Shown here piece by piece: positions 43,351 through 56,714 of a stretch of 64,000 nucleotides of DNA (within the stretch, counting starts at the first letter, position 1; each line of letters opens with the position of its first letter). Source of the DNA: Acanthosepion pharaonis (Eukaryota; Mollusca; Cephalopoda; Sepiida; Sepiidae). Below the pieces are notes generated by a model that did not search any database, was not told where the DNA came from, and worked only from the letters and a program-made list of their open reading frames with translations. The stretch is taken from contig CAHIKZ030005437.1 of assembly GCA_903632075.3 (NCBI GenBank), forward strand, positions 2,445,001 through 2,509,000, in the 5' to 3' direction. The position numbers and the translations under genes were made by a program.

Positions 43351-44763
43351 TGTATCAATAAATCATTATTATCTGCAAAAAGTTCTTACAATCTATAATT
43401 TTTCTGGCTTTAATTAACCTGTACAAACCGTAAGAACAAATCAATCCATTTTTCTGTGTCATCTTTACAACATACATTTGAGTATTTTTATAAATTTTAT
43501 CAATTCCTTTTAAGGAACGCATATATTCAAAAGTAGCAATGGAGATACAATCATGAACATTAAAAACAAAAGAATTCATTTTAGTCTCGCTTCTCTTAAA
43601 ATGGTGCGAAAACGTGAGCAGTTAATATAAGTATTTTAACATGCACTAACAGAGTAATGTCTTTTCATTTTCTCATCATAAATTTACAAGGGAACTGTTA
43701 ATTTTTGTTTTCTTATTTATATAACGGTATACTGTGAAATTTATATGAAAATCTAAATTGCTTTGAATTCGTCTCAAATCAGAATGAGGAAACAAACGTT
43801 AACGAACGTTACACATGAAACAAGACTTCTGAATTTTATAGACATCTTTCCTTTTGTAATTCGTTTAGGTCATACTCTCATGTTTCTGATGTGGTCTTAT
43901 TCTCCTCTTGAAGTTATTAATATTATGGTTGTCGGTGTGATATCATTTCTATTGAAGCTGAACATACATATATCGAAGTCAAGCAATAAAACCGAGTAGA
44001 AAATATAACTACAATATCAGAACATCGTTCAGAGATGAAATAGAAAAATCAAGATGTCAACATGTCTTCTGGATTCGCTTCAGGCTTGCATAACTAAACT
44101 ATTCATTACATACTTGTCTGTGCAAGTAAAATTAGAGGGAGAGTAAAAGGAAGAGAGAAAGAGAGAGAGACAGAGAAACAGATAGAAAGAGAAACAACGC
44201 AGAGAAAGAGAAAAACTTATCTTCAAGACATGGCTGAGCTCTCGCTGTAATTGCTAATTAACTGTAGCTACTAAAGTGACGAAGATTGCAAGTGGTAGTT
44301 TGCCTTCATAGAAAAATGTTTATTTGAAAAAGAAAAAAGAAAATCAACTCCTTTCTATAAATGCAAAAACGCATAAAAAGATCTTAGAATGGTTTATTTT
44401 TCGAAGGTTGCCTGTGCTTTTTACCTCAAAATAAGAGATAAAACGTCTCAAAATAATTTATCTTTTTTCTTTATATAAAGTAATAAAAATCATCTTTCTT
44501 TTCCTTACAAAAATTGTAGAAATTAATATTTTCTTAAGTAAATTATGGCGGTCAATATGGTTGTGGCTTAAATAGTAGGGCATGTATCTTCAAAAATCGT
44601 TGCTATCACGAAAAAGTTGTTAATGTAATATTCACTGACAAAAATATAAAAATCATTCTTACAATCCCAAAATATATTTCGGCTGTTGAAAACCAACGTT
44701 TCCTTATAAACAAAGATTTGGGATTCATTGACAAAGTAGCCAGTGGTACTAAACGCACACGCA
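43351..44763. other. Unassigned AT-rich region
   Basis: A GA-rich tract lies at about 44150-44210. Short frames on either strand show no known domain. Confidence 0.45.
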
Positions 44764-44784
44764 AACACACACACACACACACAC

Positions 44785-44856
<72 letters not shown>
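44764..44856. repeat. (CA)n(TA)n microsatellite
   Basis: (CA)n to about 44787, then about 34 TA units. TAGTGCTCAATG at about 44922-44933 hints at the fold-back family. Confidence 0.9.
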
Positions 44857-44859
<3 letters not shown>

Positions 44860-44954
44860 AAAGAAAGAGCAACAAGATATATAACCCGGTTTCTTATAGA
44901 TATTTTTATTTTTACAAAATAGTGCTCAATGTAAATTTACAGAGCATTAATATT

Positions 44955-46769
<1,815 letters not shown>

Positions 46770-47530
46770 CCACCTTCATGTTCTTTGCATATTTATCTTT
46801 TTATTATCACTTCTTATCCCCTGCCTTCCATTTAAGTGTGCTCGTTGGGAAGTTTTCTTGTTACTTTTCCTTAGCTACGCATTCCTTCAATATATCCTGT
46901 GAATGTCAAACTCTCCAAGCCCCCTTTTCTCATTATGTTTCCAGAAATTATAACTGCCTCTTTCTGACGATTACTATATGTCCCCTTTTTATTTTCATTT
47001 TCTTTACTCGTTGTTCGCATGCTCCGTCGATGGTATTTTCAACAACTCTTTGTAGAACTATATGACTGCTGCCCAATGTCACCTCTTCATCTGTGAAGAA
47101 AGTGTTCAGTATTCACGGCCATGTAGGAAGATTGATATTGCATTGCAGTTCCGCACATTTTAATCTGTTTCTAACCTTTCCCAGTTTTTAATACGTTCTT
47201 TAGCTTTTGGAAGGCTTGTTTATTTCTCATCCAATGACTTCGGATTTAGAGTTTCATTTTCCGACGTCTGTTATAACACTTCCCAGATAATTAAAGTTCT
47301 GACCTTGCTTGACTTAGACAGCTCCAGATTGTAGTTAGAATCTTGGACTGTTGCTTGTACTAACGTGCATACATTCTATCTTGATTTAATTATTAGTCCT
47401 TTCTTCCCGTTTACCTTTATTGCTTTGTCTAAGAGTTCTTGAAAACTTCTTTTCGTGTCTGCCATCAACATACGGTCATCTGCATATCTTATGTTCTTAA
47501 AATTATGTTCACCAACATTAAAACCTAGTC
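46770..47530 (-). pseudogene. RTE-like LINE fragment with intact YADD box
   Basis: Minus strand from 47530: GFNVGEHNFKNIRYADDRML, then RSFQELLDKAIKVNGKKGL. This is the RT palm with a normal YADD box. After frame changes, C-terminal segments near 47030-46990 and MRKGGLESLTFTGYIEG near 46930-46880 follow. 5'-truncated at GFNV and lacking a clear (GAA)n tail. It lies immediately downstream, same strand, of a second copy at 47768-48800. Confidence 0.8.
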
Positions 47531-47767
47531 GCGCACTAAAAGAGCAAAACATGTAAGAAGGAGTATAAATGAAAATCACATATAGTGAAAGAAAGAACAA
47601 AATTAATCAATGGGAGAAGTATTAACAATTTGTGTGTTTTGTTAATTTGTTAATTTCTTAGTTGACCTGTTTGAGAGAAATTATTTTTCTAACATCAATG
47701 TTCTATCCCAGTCGTCAACAAATATGAAAAATAAGGATCCTATAATAAACAACTAAAAATTCTAAAT

Positions 47768-48800
47768 CACTTCAGGATAGAGGCGATCATGGTTCTCAAT
47801 AACTTCCTATCTTTTGCTAAGGACCCTGGCTCTGTTCCGTCATTCATTCACACAGGCATGTCCGTTGTGGCTCATTGTCTTCGTCTATCTCTCTTTCCCT
47901 CAATATGCCCCGTGGGGGTTGGGTTTTCCAAGCCTTCCTTCCTCATTATGTATCCAAGGAATTATCAACTGTCAATTCCTGATTTTGAGTAAAAGTGTTC
48001 ATTCTGTTGCCATTTTCTTTAAGATCTTTTGTTGCTTACTCGCTCCGTGCATCGAATTTTCAGTATATTTCTGCAGAACCACATTTCTGCTGCCTCTTGT
48101 TTTTTCTTCATCTGTGGAGAAATTGTCCAACATTCACTGCCACAGAAGGGGATGGATCTCGCATGGGAATTCTGCAATCTTTTCTGTTTCTAACGATTAT
48201 TTTCCGTTTGTCAGTACCCTGCTTAGTTTTTGGAATGCTTTTTTCGCTAGTCCATTGCGTGTTCGGATCTCGGTGTTGCATTTTCCATCCTCTGTTAAAA
48301 CGATTCACAGATAGTTAAACTTTTGCACCTGATTGATTTTTCTATCTCCAACTGGCAATTCAAATCTTTGACGTTTTCTCTTGCTGATGACCACACTTTC
48401 TGTCTTCTTGCAGTTAATGTTTTCTCGCCTTCTTCTACCACCCGATCTAGTAATTTCTTTTTTCAGTTGGCCATCAACACTCGCCGATAATAAATCCTGG
48501 TAGGGTCTCCAGTTCTCTTAGGATAGCGTCGCTGTAGAAGTCGAATAAATCTGGGTAGAAGACATCCTTGTCTCAGGCCCCTTTTTTATTTTTGAATAGT
48601 TACTCAATTCATTTTCTATTCATATACAGATCGATTGCTTCCTCCATAAATTCAGTATTGTTCGATCTTTTCTAAATAGATTTAGTTTTCCTAGTCGTTT
48701 AAATATATCATTGTACCGCACCTTGTTAAATACGTTTGCGTACTTAAGTGCAAATATTTTTCTATTGCTCTCTTTCTGATCATGAATATCGACAAAAACA
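47768..48800 (-). pseudogene. RTE-like LINE fragment, second of two in the same orientation
   Basis: Minus strand: ANVFNKVRYNDIFKRLGKLN near 48750-48690 (motif A, family text KAFDKVRH), NYSKIKKGLRQGCLLPRF near 48600-48540, then a break, LLDRVVEEG-like thumb text near 48450-48420, and C-terminal text near 48090-48030. MRKEGLENPTPTGHIEGKRD-like text lies near 47950-47880. The catalytic YADD segment is lost at about 48480. It covers more of the RT than the adjacent copy but is more damaged. The sequence between them (47531-47767) is unassigned. Confidence 0.8.
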
Positions 48801-49124
48801 AAACAAAACAGTTCTGAACCATTTCCGGTCTAATTCAGCTTCGTGCTATATTCATTAGGATTCTCATCGTTAGTTTGCTTATGTGGCTCATTAAACTGAT
48901 TGTCCGATGGAGTTCTGATTCTTTTGCTCTTGGTCTCTTATGTAATGGCACGGAGATAAAATTAGTGAGGTCCTCTGGTATGTGGCCACGTTTTTTATAT
49001 TTTGTTTATTACTTTTTATTTAATTTTATTACTTTTGCAGCTTTGTCCCTGTTCATCTTGTTGCAGATTTTCGTGTATATATATGTACTAGTGAGTTAGC
49101 CCAAATGACTTGACTTACTTTATA

Positions 49125-49330
49125 GTCCACCAATAGAAGGTTAACCAATCAGAAGACGTAGAACATTCAATCCGTCGTGTATAAAGGCGGCCATTTTGTT
49201 TACTCTACCCGAAGGTCTAGTCCAGCTTGTCAGGCGAAGAGAAACAGAAGGACGAACTACGCTCTGCTACTTTTACCAAAATATCCACTGCTAACCTGAA
49301 CAACGCTTTCCTACTGTTAACCTCTGGATT
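49125..49330 (+). promoter_or_regulatory. Promoter-like or LTR-like segment: two CCAAT boxes and a TATA box
   Basis: CCAAT at 49130-49134, CCAATCAG at 49145-49152 and TATAAAGG at 49180-49187, followed by GGCGGCCATTTTG (YY1-like). The downstream segment is GC-richer (CTAGTCCAGCTTGTCAGGCG). The spacing suits an RNA polymerase II core promoter. GTCTAGTCCAG is also found in the LTR-like segment near 12170, so a solo LTR with undefined ends is the likelier explanation. No downstream gene is visible. Confidence 0.35.
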
Positions 49331-51839
49331 CTATACTCGAAGACGACCGTCATCATAAACAACACATCTAAATTTATAAAAATAGAAAAATATAAGCCTC
49401 TTTGTAACAGAGAACGAATTGAAACAACAAATAAAAGATACTTTTTAATGAGGGAGATGAATTGAATATTACTGATAAATATGGGTCGAATAATAAAAAT
49501 AATGGTTTGGAATGTGTAGCAAAAAATTTCCAATTGTACGGATCATCCTTTCCTTTGTTTTAGACCACTGAGTCGACTCAAGCAACAAGAGATCAACACC
49601 ATTTCCTATTCTTTTCACTAATTGTCAAGTGTATATTAATTACTATTGTGGACAAAATGTTTATTAAATTTAACAAAAAATCAAGTAGGGGCATCTGGTA
49701 CTTGCATCGCTTTTCTCTGGTAAACGTTTGAAGTGGAGTTGAACATTTGGAAATAATCTATAATATGTTAATATTGTGATTTTAATTAGTTACATACACA
49801 CAACCAAAAATACTGAATGCTGACCGTATGAAAATAGAAAAATAGAATCTTATAATGGTTATGTAAATCTGGCAAAAAACATTTAATATGTTTTTAAATG
49901 TTTAATTGCAATCCTTTGTATAGAAAGTGATATAGGAAGAACACGAGGAAGAGAGAAAAGTCTGTCTATTCATCGGCCTAAGTTATATTTATATACGTAT
50001 TTGTGTCTGGAAAGTTGATGGGTATTTGAATGGCAAATCTAGAAAATTCTATTTATTCGGTTTCACCCTCTAAAAGGACTTCATCAAAATCGGGGTTTGG
50101 GCAATTGAATGATTAATTGGAAATGATAGATGCTTTGTGAATTTGCTTAAGGACAGTTTTTTTTTTTTTTTTAGATTAATAAGATAAGAATCAACAAAAA
50201 TACTTTGGAGTCAATTCCTATATATTCTGTTTGGTGAACAACTAGACTGCATTAAAAAGAGCGCAAATTTTTTGTAGAACGTTAATTGAATTTAATGTCT
50301 TACAATTTTAAAAATATTGATTAATTACTCGGGAATCGATAATACTGAGGCTTATGATCATTTCTTTCCATATACTAAGATAAAGATGATTTCTTTTATT
50401 TTGACAATATATTATTTTATCTCAAAATTTGACGCCAAAGCACAGTCGTAATTCTCATTTTAAAATATGTGATCATATTTAAAACATATATTCTTGTTTT
50501 GATTTCAACCTTGTAAATGTATTTGAATTTCGGTAACTGAATGGCCTACGAATAAAGGTGATATAATATCGAAAATTAATCGTATGTACAGTACTTCATC
50601 AATGACCTGTACTTTGATTTTCCGGAATTCGATTATCGTTTAGTAAATTGCAGGAATTAATTTCCACTTATTGAATGAATATTCTTAAATTCTTAAAGAA
50701 AATTGATATGCTCAAAGTCATTGAAAGGATAGACATTGTGTAGGATTAAATATCATCAAAGACGATTCGTAAGTCATGTGGAAAATTATTTCTAATGGAA
50801 AACAACTCCACTGATAATGACGCTGTTCCGATTGCTGTGTCGACTTCATATTTTATTGAGCAATTTGCAGCGTTAAATGTCAAGCAGAAATAAAAGACTT
50901 GGTCAAAAATAAACTGGACAAAATCTTGAACAAGGTGTTTGAAAATGTTATTTAATGATAAAATGTTAAAATCCATTCAGCAAATAACTTTTCTTCATTC
51001 TTTTTCGATAATTTATGTATTCCGTTATTCAGAATTTTGAATTGTCCGAAAATATTTTTTCAAATCCTGTTTCAAGGTATCCGGATAATAAGGAAAGTAC
51101 TGTATCATAAGGTGTATATATATATACACATTGGTATTTATAGCCTTTGATTATGTATATGTTTCAACTGACTGATTGCTATGGGCAACATGTCAGAAAA
51201 CGGTACGCTAAAAATAGATGTACTAATTAAGAAATCTGTTATTGTGTGAGTTTGAACTGTTTAATGACTATGATAACAAAACCAACGGATGCTGTTAAGC
51301 CCATATATGCACACGAAGAGAATTCCCTTTAATAATGAGCATGACAGACTTTATTGTACATAATGCTGCATATTCATAGCACCGATAATTGGATTTAATA
51401 CTTTGTATTTATATTAAAAATTTCCAAATACATGCCATAGAAAATGTCTTATTTTTTATTTGTTAATCGAGTCCATCCCAAGTAAAGCAGTAAAACCACT
51501 AAGACACAATGAATGGGTGTGCAAGAACAAAAGAAGAATAATTAAAACAGTCTAGGTACCATAGCGAAGAACTTATACAAACAATTATGAAAGTATTTAT
51601 AGAAAAGGCACAGGAAGGAAACCTTAAATGGAGTAGAAAAGTGATTGAATCCGAGCTGTCAGATCAGGACCAATAATATTGTTGATTCTATTGATTTTAT
51701 CACGAAGGTATAGAGAAATAACAGAAGCACAGGACCATATGTGGCAGCAATATTCTAAGCATGGACAAATGCTAGACATATATATATATGTAAGATAGAT
51801 TCTGGAGATAAAATTGTCTATATATTCTATATTTTAGGA
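49331..51839. other. Long unassigned AT-rich region
   Basis: A poly(T) tract lies at 50158-50172. A short segment at 51470-51780 is slightly GC-richer, without recognised motif. Minus-strand frames at 49291-49533 and 50746-50976 are low-complexity or unknown. Confidence 0.45.
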
Positions 51840-52040
51840 TGGACGGTAAAGTAATGGATTGCAGCTCGGATTGAAGAATCGGAGACTCGAATTCCAGTTA
51901 CGTGCTAATATCATTGGGAAAGGTATGAATCCATCTCTTCTCCTCCAGCTATTTTTTAAATAGCAGGACAAACTGGTTCTATAGCCTTGAGTGGCAACCG
52001 GTCTAGGAGAAGAAAAACTCTGAATTTAAATAGACAATGC
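51840..52040 (+). repeat. tRNA-derived SINE, family A
   Basis: Box B-like GACTCGAATTCCAG at about 51884-51897. The body ATCATTGGGAAAGGTATGAA, TCCATCTCTTCTCC and the tail GAGTGGCAACCGGTCTAGGA, AAAACTCTGAATTTAAA make this the clearest reference copy of the family in the window. Confidence 0.7.
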
Positions 52041-52089
52041 ACATAAGGAAAAGGAATATTCTCATTGATTCGATGATTCGACAACGGTC

Positions 52090-52092
<3 letters not shown>

Positions 52093-52141
<49 letters not shown>
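52093..52141. repeat. (AT)n microsatellite
   Basis: About 24 units. The stretch 52142-53264 is AT-rich with no assigned feature. Confidence 0.95.
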
Positions 52142-52144
<3 letters not shown>

Positions 52145-53264
52145 GAGATGTCAACAAATAGAAGTTGCAGTATTAATTAAGAATGGGTTGGCAATAAAAA
52201 AAATTAAAAAGTAGCTTTGCTTCTGACAGTGCAAACTTCAAGACGAGCGCCACGTGGAGACGTGCTTAGTATTTTTTTTAATGTTGCCTATCGATGAAAA
52301 CTTAAATATGTGGTAAGAACCTTCAGGACACTTCGTACCAGTTTTGGTTATATACCAATTTTGTATTGAATGCACACATGCTTTTTAAATCACAATTTTC
52401 TCGGTTTTTTTCTTCTAAATAGCAGAGAGACATTTAAAGTAATCATTCAGGTGTGAATTGCACGTGTTAAATTTCGGGATATACATATAATGCTTTCATT
52501 TTCGAATTTAAAACCATTTAGCCGTTTCCATACAGGTAATATGCGGTATTCATTGACCGAAAATTTAGCTTTACTGCTGCTTGAAATTTATAAAATCAGT
52601 TTCATAAATCAGTTTTTCAAGAAATTAGACTTTTCAAGTTCATTGTTATCACTCTTCTCGTACCTTTCAATCTGTGGAAAGTCAATATCTTATTAGTATA
52701 ACACAAAATATAATTATTTACCTTTTTCGTTCTTGTGCTACCAAATATTGATCCTTTAGCTGTTGGAAACACTTCAAGTGATGTATTTTTGTTATTTGAC
52801 AACTTTATCTGTTATTTTATAGTAACAGCCTGTAGGGTCTGATGCAAAATTTTCTTCTTTAAGACCTAAAGGATTAATTCTGTTGAAACTATTTTAATCA
52901 TTGATATTGCACAAATAAATTGAAATTTTATTAGATTATGTCAAAGTATGATTATGATTTTTTTCAGATGCCTTTCTCAAAATAGCACTAGTATCTAACT
53001 CTCAGTTATGTTTCATTTTAAAATCTTTTTCTTAATATGCTTTTTTCTATAATACATCGAGCAAAGTAAAAGTGAACGAAATGAAATTATGAATTTTAAA
53101 ATACACTCCCCAAAATATTCATAAATGCATTAAGCATGAAATAACCCCGACGTGCTGTCTACTCTGTAATATTTATTTTAAGACATTTTATTTCTGGCTT
53201 CTTAATACAGAAAAATACCGCACAATCTTAAACGGTTTGAATTTGACATCCAAAATCTAAGGTG

Positions 53265-53450
53265 TATAAAATATTTTAGTTTGTGTTTCGAATCCTAATC
53301 GAGTACGTTACGCTACTTTAGAAAGGTATAAACCCACATCTTCTCATTCCCCAGGCTGTGAGACAAATAGATATTTTGACTGTGCACCCTTGCCTTGAAT
53401 TGGCAACCAGTTAAGGAAAAGGAAAACTCTAAGTTTAGAACCGGCTTGAA
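53265..53450 (+). repeat. tRNA-derived SINE, family A
   Basis: Box B-like TGTTTCGAATCCTAATCG at about 53285-53302. Body GAAAGGTATAAACCCACATC and tail TTGGCAACCAGTTAAGGAAA, AAAACTCTAAGTTTA correspond to the copy at 51840. Confidence 0.7.
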
Positions 53451-53760
53451 GAGGGATGGATTTTGTCATGTAGGAATAAAGTGTCGCTGCAAACTTTTGG
53501 GTTTGAACACGGATCGCCGCAGAGGAAGCATAGTCGACCTCATCTTGAAATAATTAGATAGCGTGACGGGTAAAGGAAATTAGCGGCGTTTGACAGAGTA
53601 TTGCTCGAAGGTGTTACTATGATTTAAAAAGTCTCTCTTACAAACGGGCATTACAAATGGTTTCGGCACGCTATTGTAACCAAGACACTCCACTACTGTA
53701 TATAAGTGGTGACCCAACGTGAAGTGAAGTCATAAAGACAACTGTATTATTTCTAAATAA
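53451..53760 (+). repeat. LTR-like segment with a tRNA-Trp-type primer-binding site
   Basis: TGGTGACCCAACGTGA at 53707-53722 resembles TGGTGACCCCGACGTGA, the known primer-binding site complementary to the 3' end of tRNA-Trp used by several LTR elements. The upstream 53500-53700 is GC-richer than its surroundings and ends in TATATAAG directly before the site. LTR ends and a coding region were not found. Confidence 0.35.
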
Positions 53761-53819
53761 ACCAAAGATATCAGAATTCTCTAATAAGAACATTATTAGG
53801 AAAGAAGAAATTTCTTATG

Positions 53820-54140
53820 TCGTTATGGATTTAAGGTTTTGATAAACCCTAATTTTAATGGGACATATGTTTGAGTTGTTATCCCGGCTTTATTTATTTT
53901 CTTAAACAGTGAAATTAGTACAACCGTCCTCTTTCAAGAAGTCCTACTAAAGAAAAATATGCTTCCCCACTAGAATCGAACCTGTATTTATTTTTTTCAT
54001 CAGTGAAATCACGTCGAAGTGCCCTCTACGAAGCTATATCTGGTAACTATATCTTCGTACCCGGAACATATACAATAGTAATTCTTACATGGATTTTTTA
54101 ATCTGACATTATTTTCTATTACAATAAACGTTTGAGCTGA
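53820..54140 (+). repeat. Dispersed repeat R1, plus-strand copy
   Basis: AATGGGACATATGTTTGAG at about 53859, AACAGTGAAATTAGTACAAC at about 53909, AAGTCCTACTAAAG at about 53938 and GGATTTTTTAATCTGACATT at about 54091. These are the modules of the copy at 12745-12965 (opposite orientation). Two short internal segments containing CAGTGAAAT are also shared. Non-coding; class unknown. Confidence 0.55.
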
Positions 54141-54544
54141 AAAAAGCCTCATTCATTTCAGAAAAAAAAATAAGTAATGAAAAATGCGAAATTTTTGTTC
54201 AGAAAATGTTCCAATTTACAGTTGAGTTGACGACATGTAAGTTCTATGCTAACAGTTTCTTTTCTCACATTTCGCGTATGTGGAACTTTTCTTTCGGCTC
54301 CATTCTTTCTAGTCAACATTAATCTTCAAACATTTACATGTAATGTCAATCCTTATATGCTATCCACCTGATTACTCTTACTTTGTTACGGCTCCTTAGT
54401 AACGTTTCTGTTTTCTAATTCTTCGACCCCTTGTGTCTTGGTGGGGTTACTGCCTTGCTTGGGGGTGAACTCGATTAAAAAAAATGATAAAGTAATGCCA
54501 CTTTTTCATTCTATTTCCTACCTTATCGAATCAAAGAGTTTTAG
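54141..54544. other. Unassigned spacer
   Basis: Nothing recognised apart from ordinary AT-rich sequence. Confidence 0.5.
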
Positions 54545-54940
54545 ATATGGTTTTCCTAGTTAACCATCGCTCTATTTGAGGCATTTAAATGTCTTAAATT
54601 TGAAATATCTACTTTTCTGTACAATACCCTGGTGGTAAAAATTAGGTATCTTAGACGCAAAGACGTTCGTGAGTGACTGTCGGAAGTCTGCCTTATTTGC
54701 GAAGAATTTCCCACGAAGGTGGTTGTCCAGGAAATGGAAGAGGTTGTAATCTGTTGGCGCAAGGTCTGAGGAATAAGGTGGATGGTCCAACGTCTCTCAG
54801 CCAAGTCGACATGTGTTATCCTTGGCCACCCACGCCCCATGAGGCCTGGCATTGTCATTGCGATGAACAATTGCTGGCTACTCCTGCTTTAGTGCCCGTA
54901 GCACGTGTTCCAACCGTTGCGAGTACAGAATAATCTGTAT
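54545..54940 (-). pseudogene. mariner transposase C-terminal half (DD34D type)
   Basis: Minus strand from about 54920: LYSQRLEHVLRALKQE, a stop, IVHRNDNARPHGAW (second catalytic Asp in the HDNARPH motif), then TLDHPPYSSDLAPTDYNLFH (third Asp in YSxDLAPxDY). GKFFANKADFRQSLTNVFAS and GIVQKSRYFKF follow, to the C-terminus. These are classic mariner motifs. The N-terminal DNA-binding region and first Asp are absent, and two stops and a frame change lie between the motifs. It is truncated near 54940 with no terminal repeat seen on that side. Confidence 0.85.
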
Positions 54941-55159
54941 TTTCTCCCTCCAAAATACAATATTTATAAAACCTTTCATATTTATGTGGGACAATCTAAT
55001 TACGCTCGTAAATGTCGTGAGTGAGGAGTTACAATTCTTTGCAAGCTTTAAACAAATACTTTTAAATGAAAAGCTAATTTAAGTGAAAATAGCAATTCCA
55101 CTCTGAGACATTAGACAATGGAATTTTTAAGATGGTAAAGCATCAATATTATATGCTTT

Positions 55160-55440
55160 ACTATTCAAAGGAGTATTTCATCTTGATTGTTATACTCACA
55201 ACGTTTCAGCTGTTGTACCTTTCGGCCTTCATCCGGCGTCTGTCTTCGTATTTTGTAAACTTGGAGTTTTGAACTGAGGTATTTATCAAATCCACGGGTA
55301 GATTATTCTCGTTCCATTTTCACGTTTAAGGGATATTTCGTATCCGCTAATATTCACTTGGCTTATTCATCTTTCTGTCACTTGGGAAGATTATATGACC
55401 TTTCATCACTACCAGATCCAGGGACTAAACTGATGTAGCC
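55160..55440 (-). repeat. SINE-like 3' module, minus strand
   Basis: Minus strand: GCCGGATGAAGGCCGAAAGG and ACAACAGCTGAAACGTTGTG near 55250-55205, preceded by a body containing GTTCAAAACTCCAAG and CCTGGATCTGGTAG. It shares the GAAGGCC...GAAACGTTGTG module with the family B SINE at 55646 but not its tRNA head. The region 54941-55159 has no feature. Confidence 0.55.
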
Positions 55441-55645
55441 TATATCACTCAGTATTTTTATCGCTTTTATTGTTATTGTTTACAATTATCCAACATGTCA
55501 TTGATAATACTTTTATGAGGAAAAGACATATGCCCAGAATCATAGAACACATTTCAAATTTAAATGTTGAAAAGTCCCTGTACCTTTAACGATTTGATAT
55601 AAAAAATATATTTAACGATTGTAGATATAGTTTTCTCTTTTTGGG

Positions 55646-55978
55646 TCTGTCTATATTTCTGAAGTATTATGTACATTATTTACATTATTCGGACTATTGT
55701 CCTCATCTTTGTCGCCATATTTATCACAACGTTTCGGCCGTTGAACGCTCCGGCCTTCTTCAGGTGGTTGGAATTTCGAACTGAACCCTTTATTTCGCTC
55801 ACTGGGGTAGACTGTTCTAGTTCCACGTGCCATGTTTGATGGATGTCAGTTATCAGTTATCTCCTGCTAATTTCCCTCTGAAAGTTCTCCACTGCCTTAA
55901 CCGGGTATTGAACTCACACTGTTTGGGTCCTGTCACTGGATCTAACCAACGCCTTTATCCACTGCGCCATGTGTCTAT
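55646..55978 (-). repeat. tRNA-derived SINE, family B, full-length-looking copy
   Basis: Minus strand: box A TGGCGCAGTGGATAAAGGCG, box B GTGAGTTCAATACCCGG, body GGTTAAGGCAGTGGAGAAC and CTAGAACAGTCTACCCCAG, then the module GAAGAAGGCCGGAGCG and ACGGCCGAAACGTTGTGATA. The tail is ATAGTCCGAATAATGTAAAT and ends in AAATATAGACAGA. About 333 bp. It matches the plus-strand copy at 37721-38030 throughout. Confidence 0.85.
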
Positions 55979-56714
55979 GTTTTCTCTTTTGTGTATATGA
56001 TTGGTTCTATTAATAAAACTGTTAACAATAATAATTGTTAAAAACTTATTTGAGGATGTTCATTTTTTTTTTAACTAAATTCATCACAACGCAGTTTTTT
56101 CTCTTGTCATTTATTTATTCCATATAAATGCATATGAAATTATTTCATGGTTTTCATAAATTCAAACGCAAGTGAAATTAATGAAATGTATTTTATTTGT
56201 GACAATGTATTTTGACAAAGAGACGCCAAAAGATAATCTATTTTTCATTCTATAAAACGTCGAAGAAATCAATATAATGAAGTCATTAAGCGTTATATCA
56301 AATTATTTTGTTACTCTGAAAAACAATAAAGCGGTAAGAAAAAAAATTAGAAACTGATGGCAAATTTGTCAAATGTTATCGACTGATTTCGCTAGGTCTT
56401 CCTTCAACGAAGTGCTGTAATTATTGGAACGTTTCTCTTGTTATCTGAAGATATACACAAGATAAAAAGAAGGGGAAGCTAATTTACATTCAAACGACAT
56501 TGTATTTATGTGTAAACATGTCAAAAATAGGATATGTAATTTCATGTGATGATACGCGTAAGGCATGAGTCAGTGTAGACAATTTAACTGATGATATCAT
56601 CTATTCAATATACAGTACAGCACACACAGAGATACACGTGCATATTGATGAATCGTTGTAAAATGTACTGAGCAAGATAGGACACTGTTACTAGGGTTGC
56701 GAGTTTTGTAAATG
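55979..56714. other. Unassigned spacer
   Basis: AT-rich with no recognised repeat. It ends at the Tigger terminal repeat. Confidence 0.5.

Noticed and set aside
47814..48314. 166-codon plus-strand frame
   Set aside because: Antisense of the minus-strand LINE fragment at 47768-48800.
54673..54933. 86-codon plus-strand frame with CHCDEQ
   Set aside because: It is the antisense of the mariner transposase remnant.
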